Shown piece by piece: positions 21,682 through 21,698 of a DNA stretch of 21,698 bases; position 1 is the stretch's first letter, and the number at the start of each line of letters is the position of its first letter. The stretch lies in NCBI GenBank assembly GCA_958448705.1, contig CAUDEY010000030.1, positions 1-21,698 of the forward strand. Direction: 5' to 3'. Origin of the DNA: UMGS1322 sp900550765 (lineage in GTDB: Bacteria; Bacillota; Clostridia; Christensenellales; QALW01). A model generated the notes under the pieces. The model worked only from the letters and a program-made list of their open reading frames with translations, was not told the DNA's origin and searched no databases. The translations under genes and the position numbers were made by a program.

Positions 21682-21698
21682 AAGCAAGCCGACTGTGG

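Noticed and set aside
1..21698. CRISPR array, tRNA, insertion sequence or phage elements
   Set aside because: No spaced direct repeats, cloverleaf patterns, transposase or integrase motifs were found on either strand by reading; this is not a computed search.

Overview
The window looks like a chromosomal segment of a spore-forming Firmicute of the Clostridia type. The support is housekeeping genes with Gram-positive neighbours (Asp23 with FakA; YqfC-YqfD-PhoH-PgpH-YbeY; RpmG-SecE-NusG-L11-L1-L10-L7/L12), two sporulation genes, strong GGAGG-type ribosome binding sites and near-consensus sigma-A promoters with AT-rich spacers. I cannot name the genus. I see no tRNA, rRNA, insertion sequence, CRISPR array or phage gene, and no gene-free stretch longer than about 300 bases.

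Left part (1-6348). The 3' end of ispG runs into the window on the + strand and meets a convergent minus-strand block across a double hairpin. That block is asp23-fakA with its own promoter. Upstream of it lie leuS and a HAD phosphatase, also on the minus strand, each with its own promoter.

Middle part (6480-13045), + strand. rpsU stands alone between a promoter and a terminator. A sigma-E-like promoter then precedes a tight run of yqfC, yqfD, phoH, pgpH (c-di-AMP phosphodiesterase type), ybeY and a FemX-like peptidoglycan aminoacyltransferase. Sporulation, cyclic-nucleotide, ribosome maturation and cell-wall functions therefore share one transcriptional direction with almost no spacing.

Ribosomal part (13076-16620). 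rpmG-secE-nusG-rplK-rplA-rplJ-rplL follow from a sigma-A promoter. There are two probable L1-binding RNA elements (before rplK and again before rplA), a second consensus promoter, and an L10 leader with an attenuator before rplJ. A strong terminator follows rplL, and rpoB/rpoC, the usual next genes, are not there.

Right part (16640-21698). Two paralogous transglutaminase-like genes flank galE. The first has lost about 140 N-terminal residues relative to the second, and its signal peptide is broken by two frame changes; its Cys-His-Asp core and promoter still look intact. The second is complete and probably co-transcribed with galE. A convergent minus-strand pair follows: a GNAT acetyltransferase with a cysteine-rich tail, overlapping a YdcF/DUF218 membrane protein. 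The window ends on a very strong + strand promoter with an A-rich upstream element, whose transcript lies outside.

The most notable items are the decaying transglutaminase copy, the duplicated L1 RNA element, the missing rpoBC linkage, and two sigma-A promoters whose -35 hexamer contains the stop codon of the gene before.
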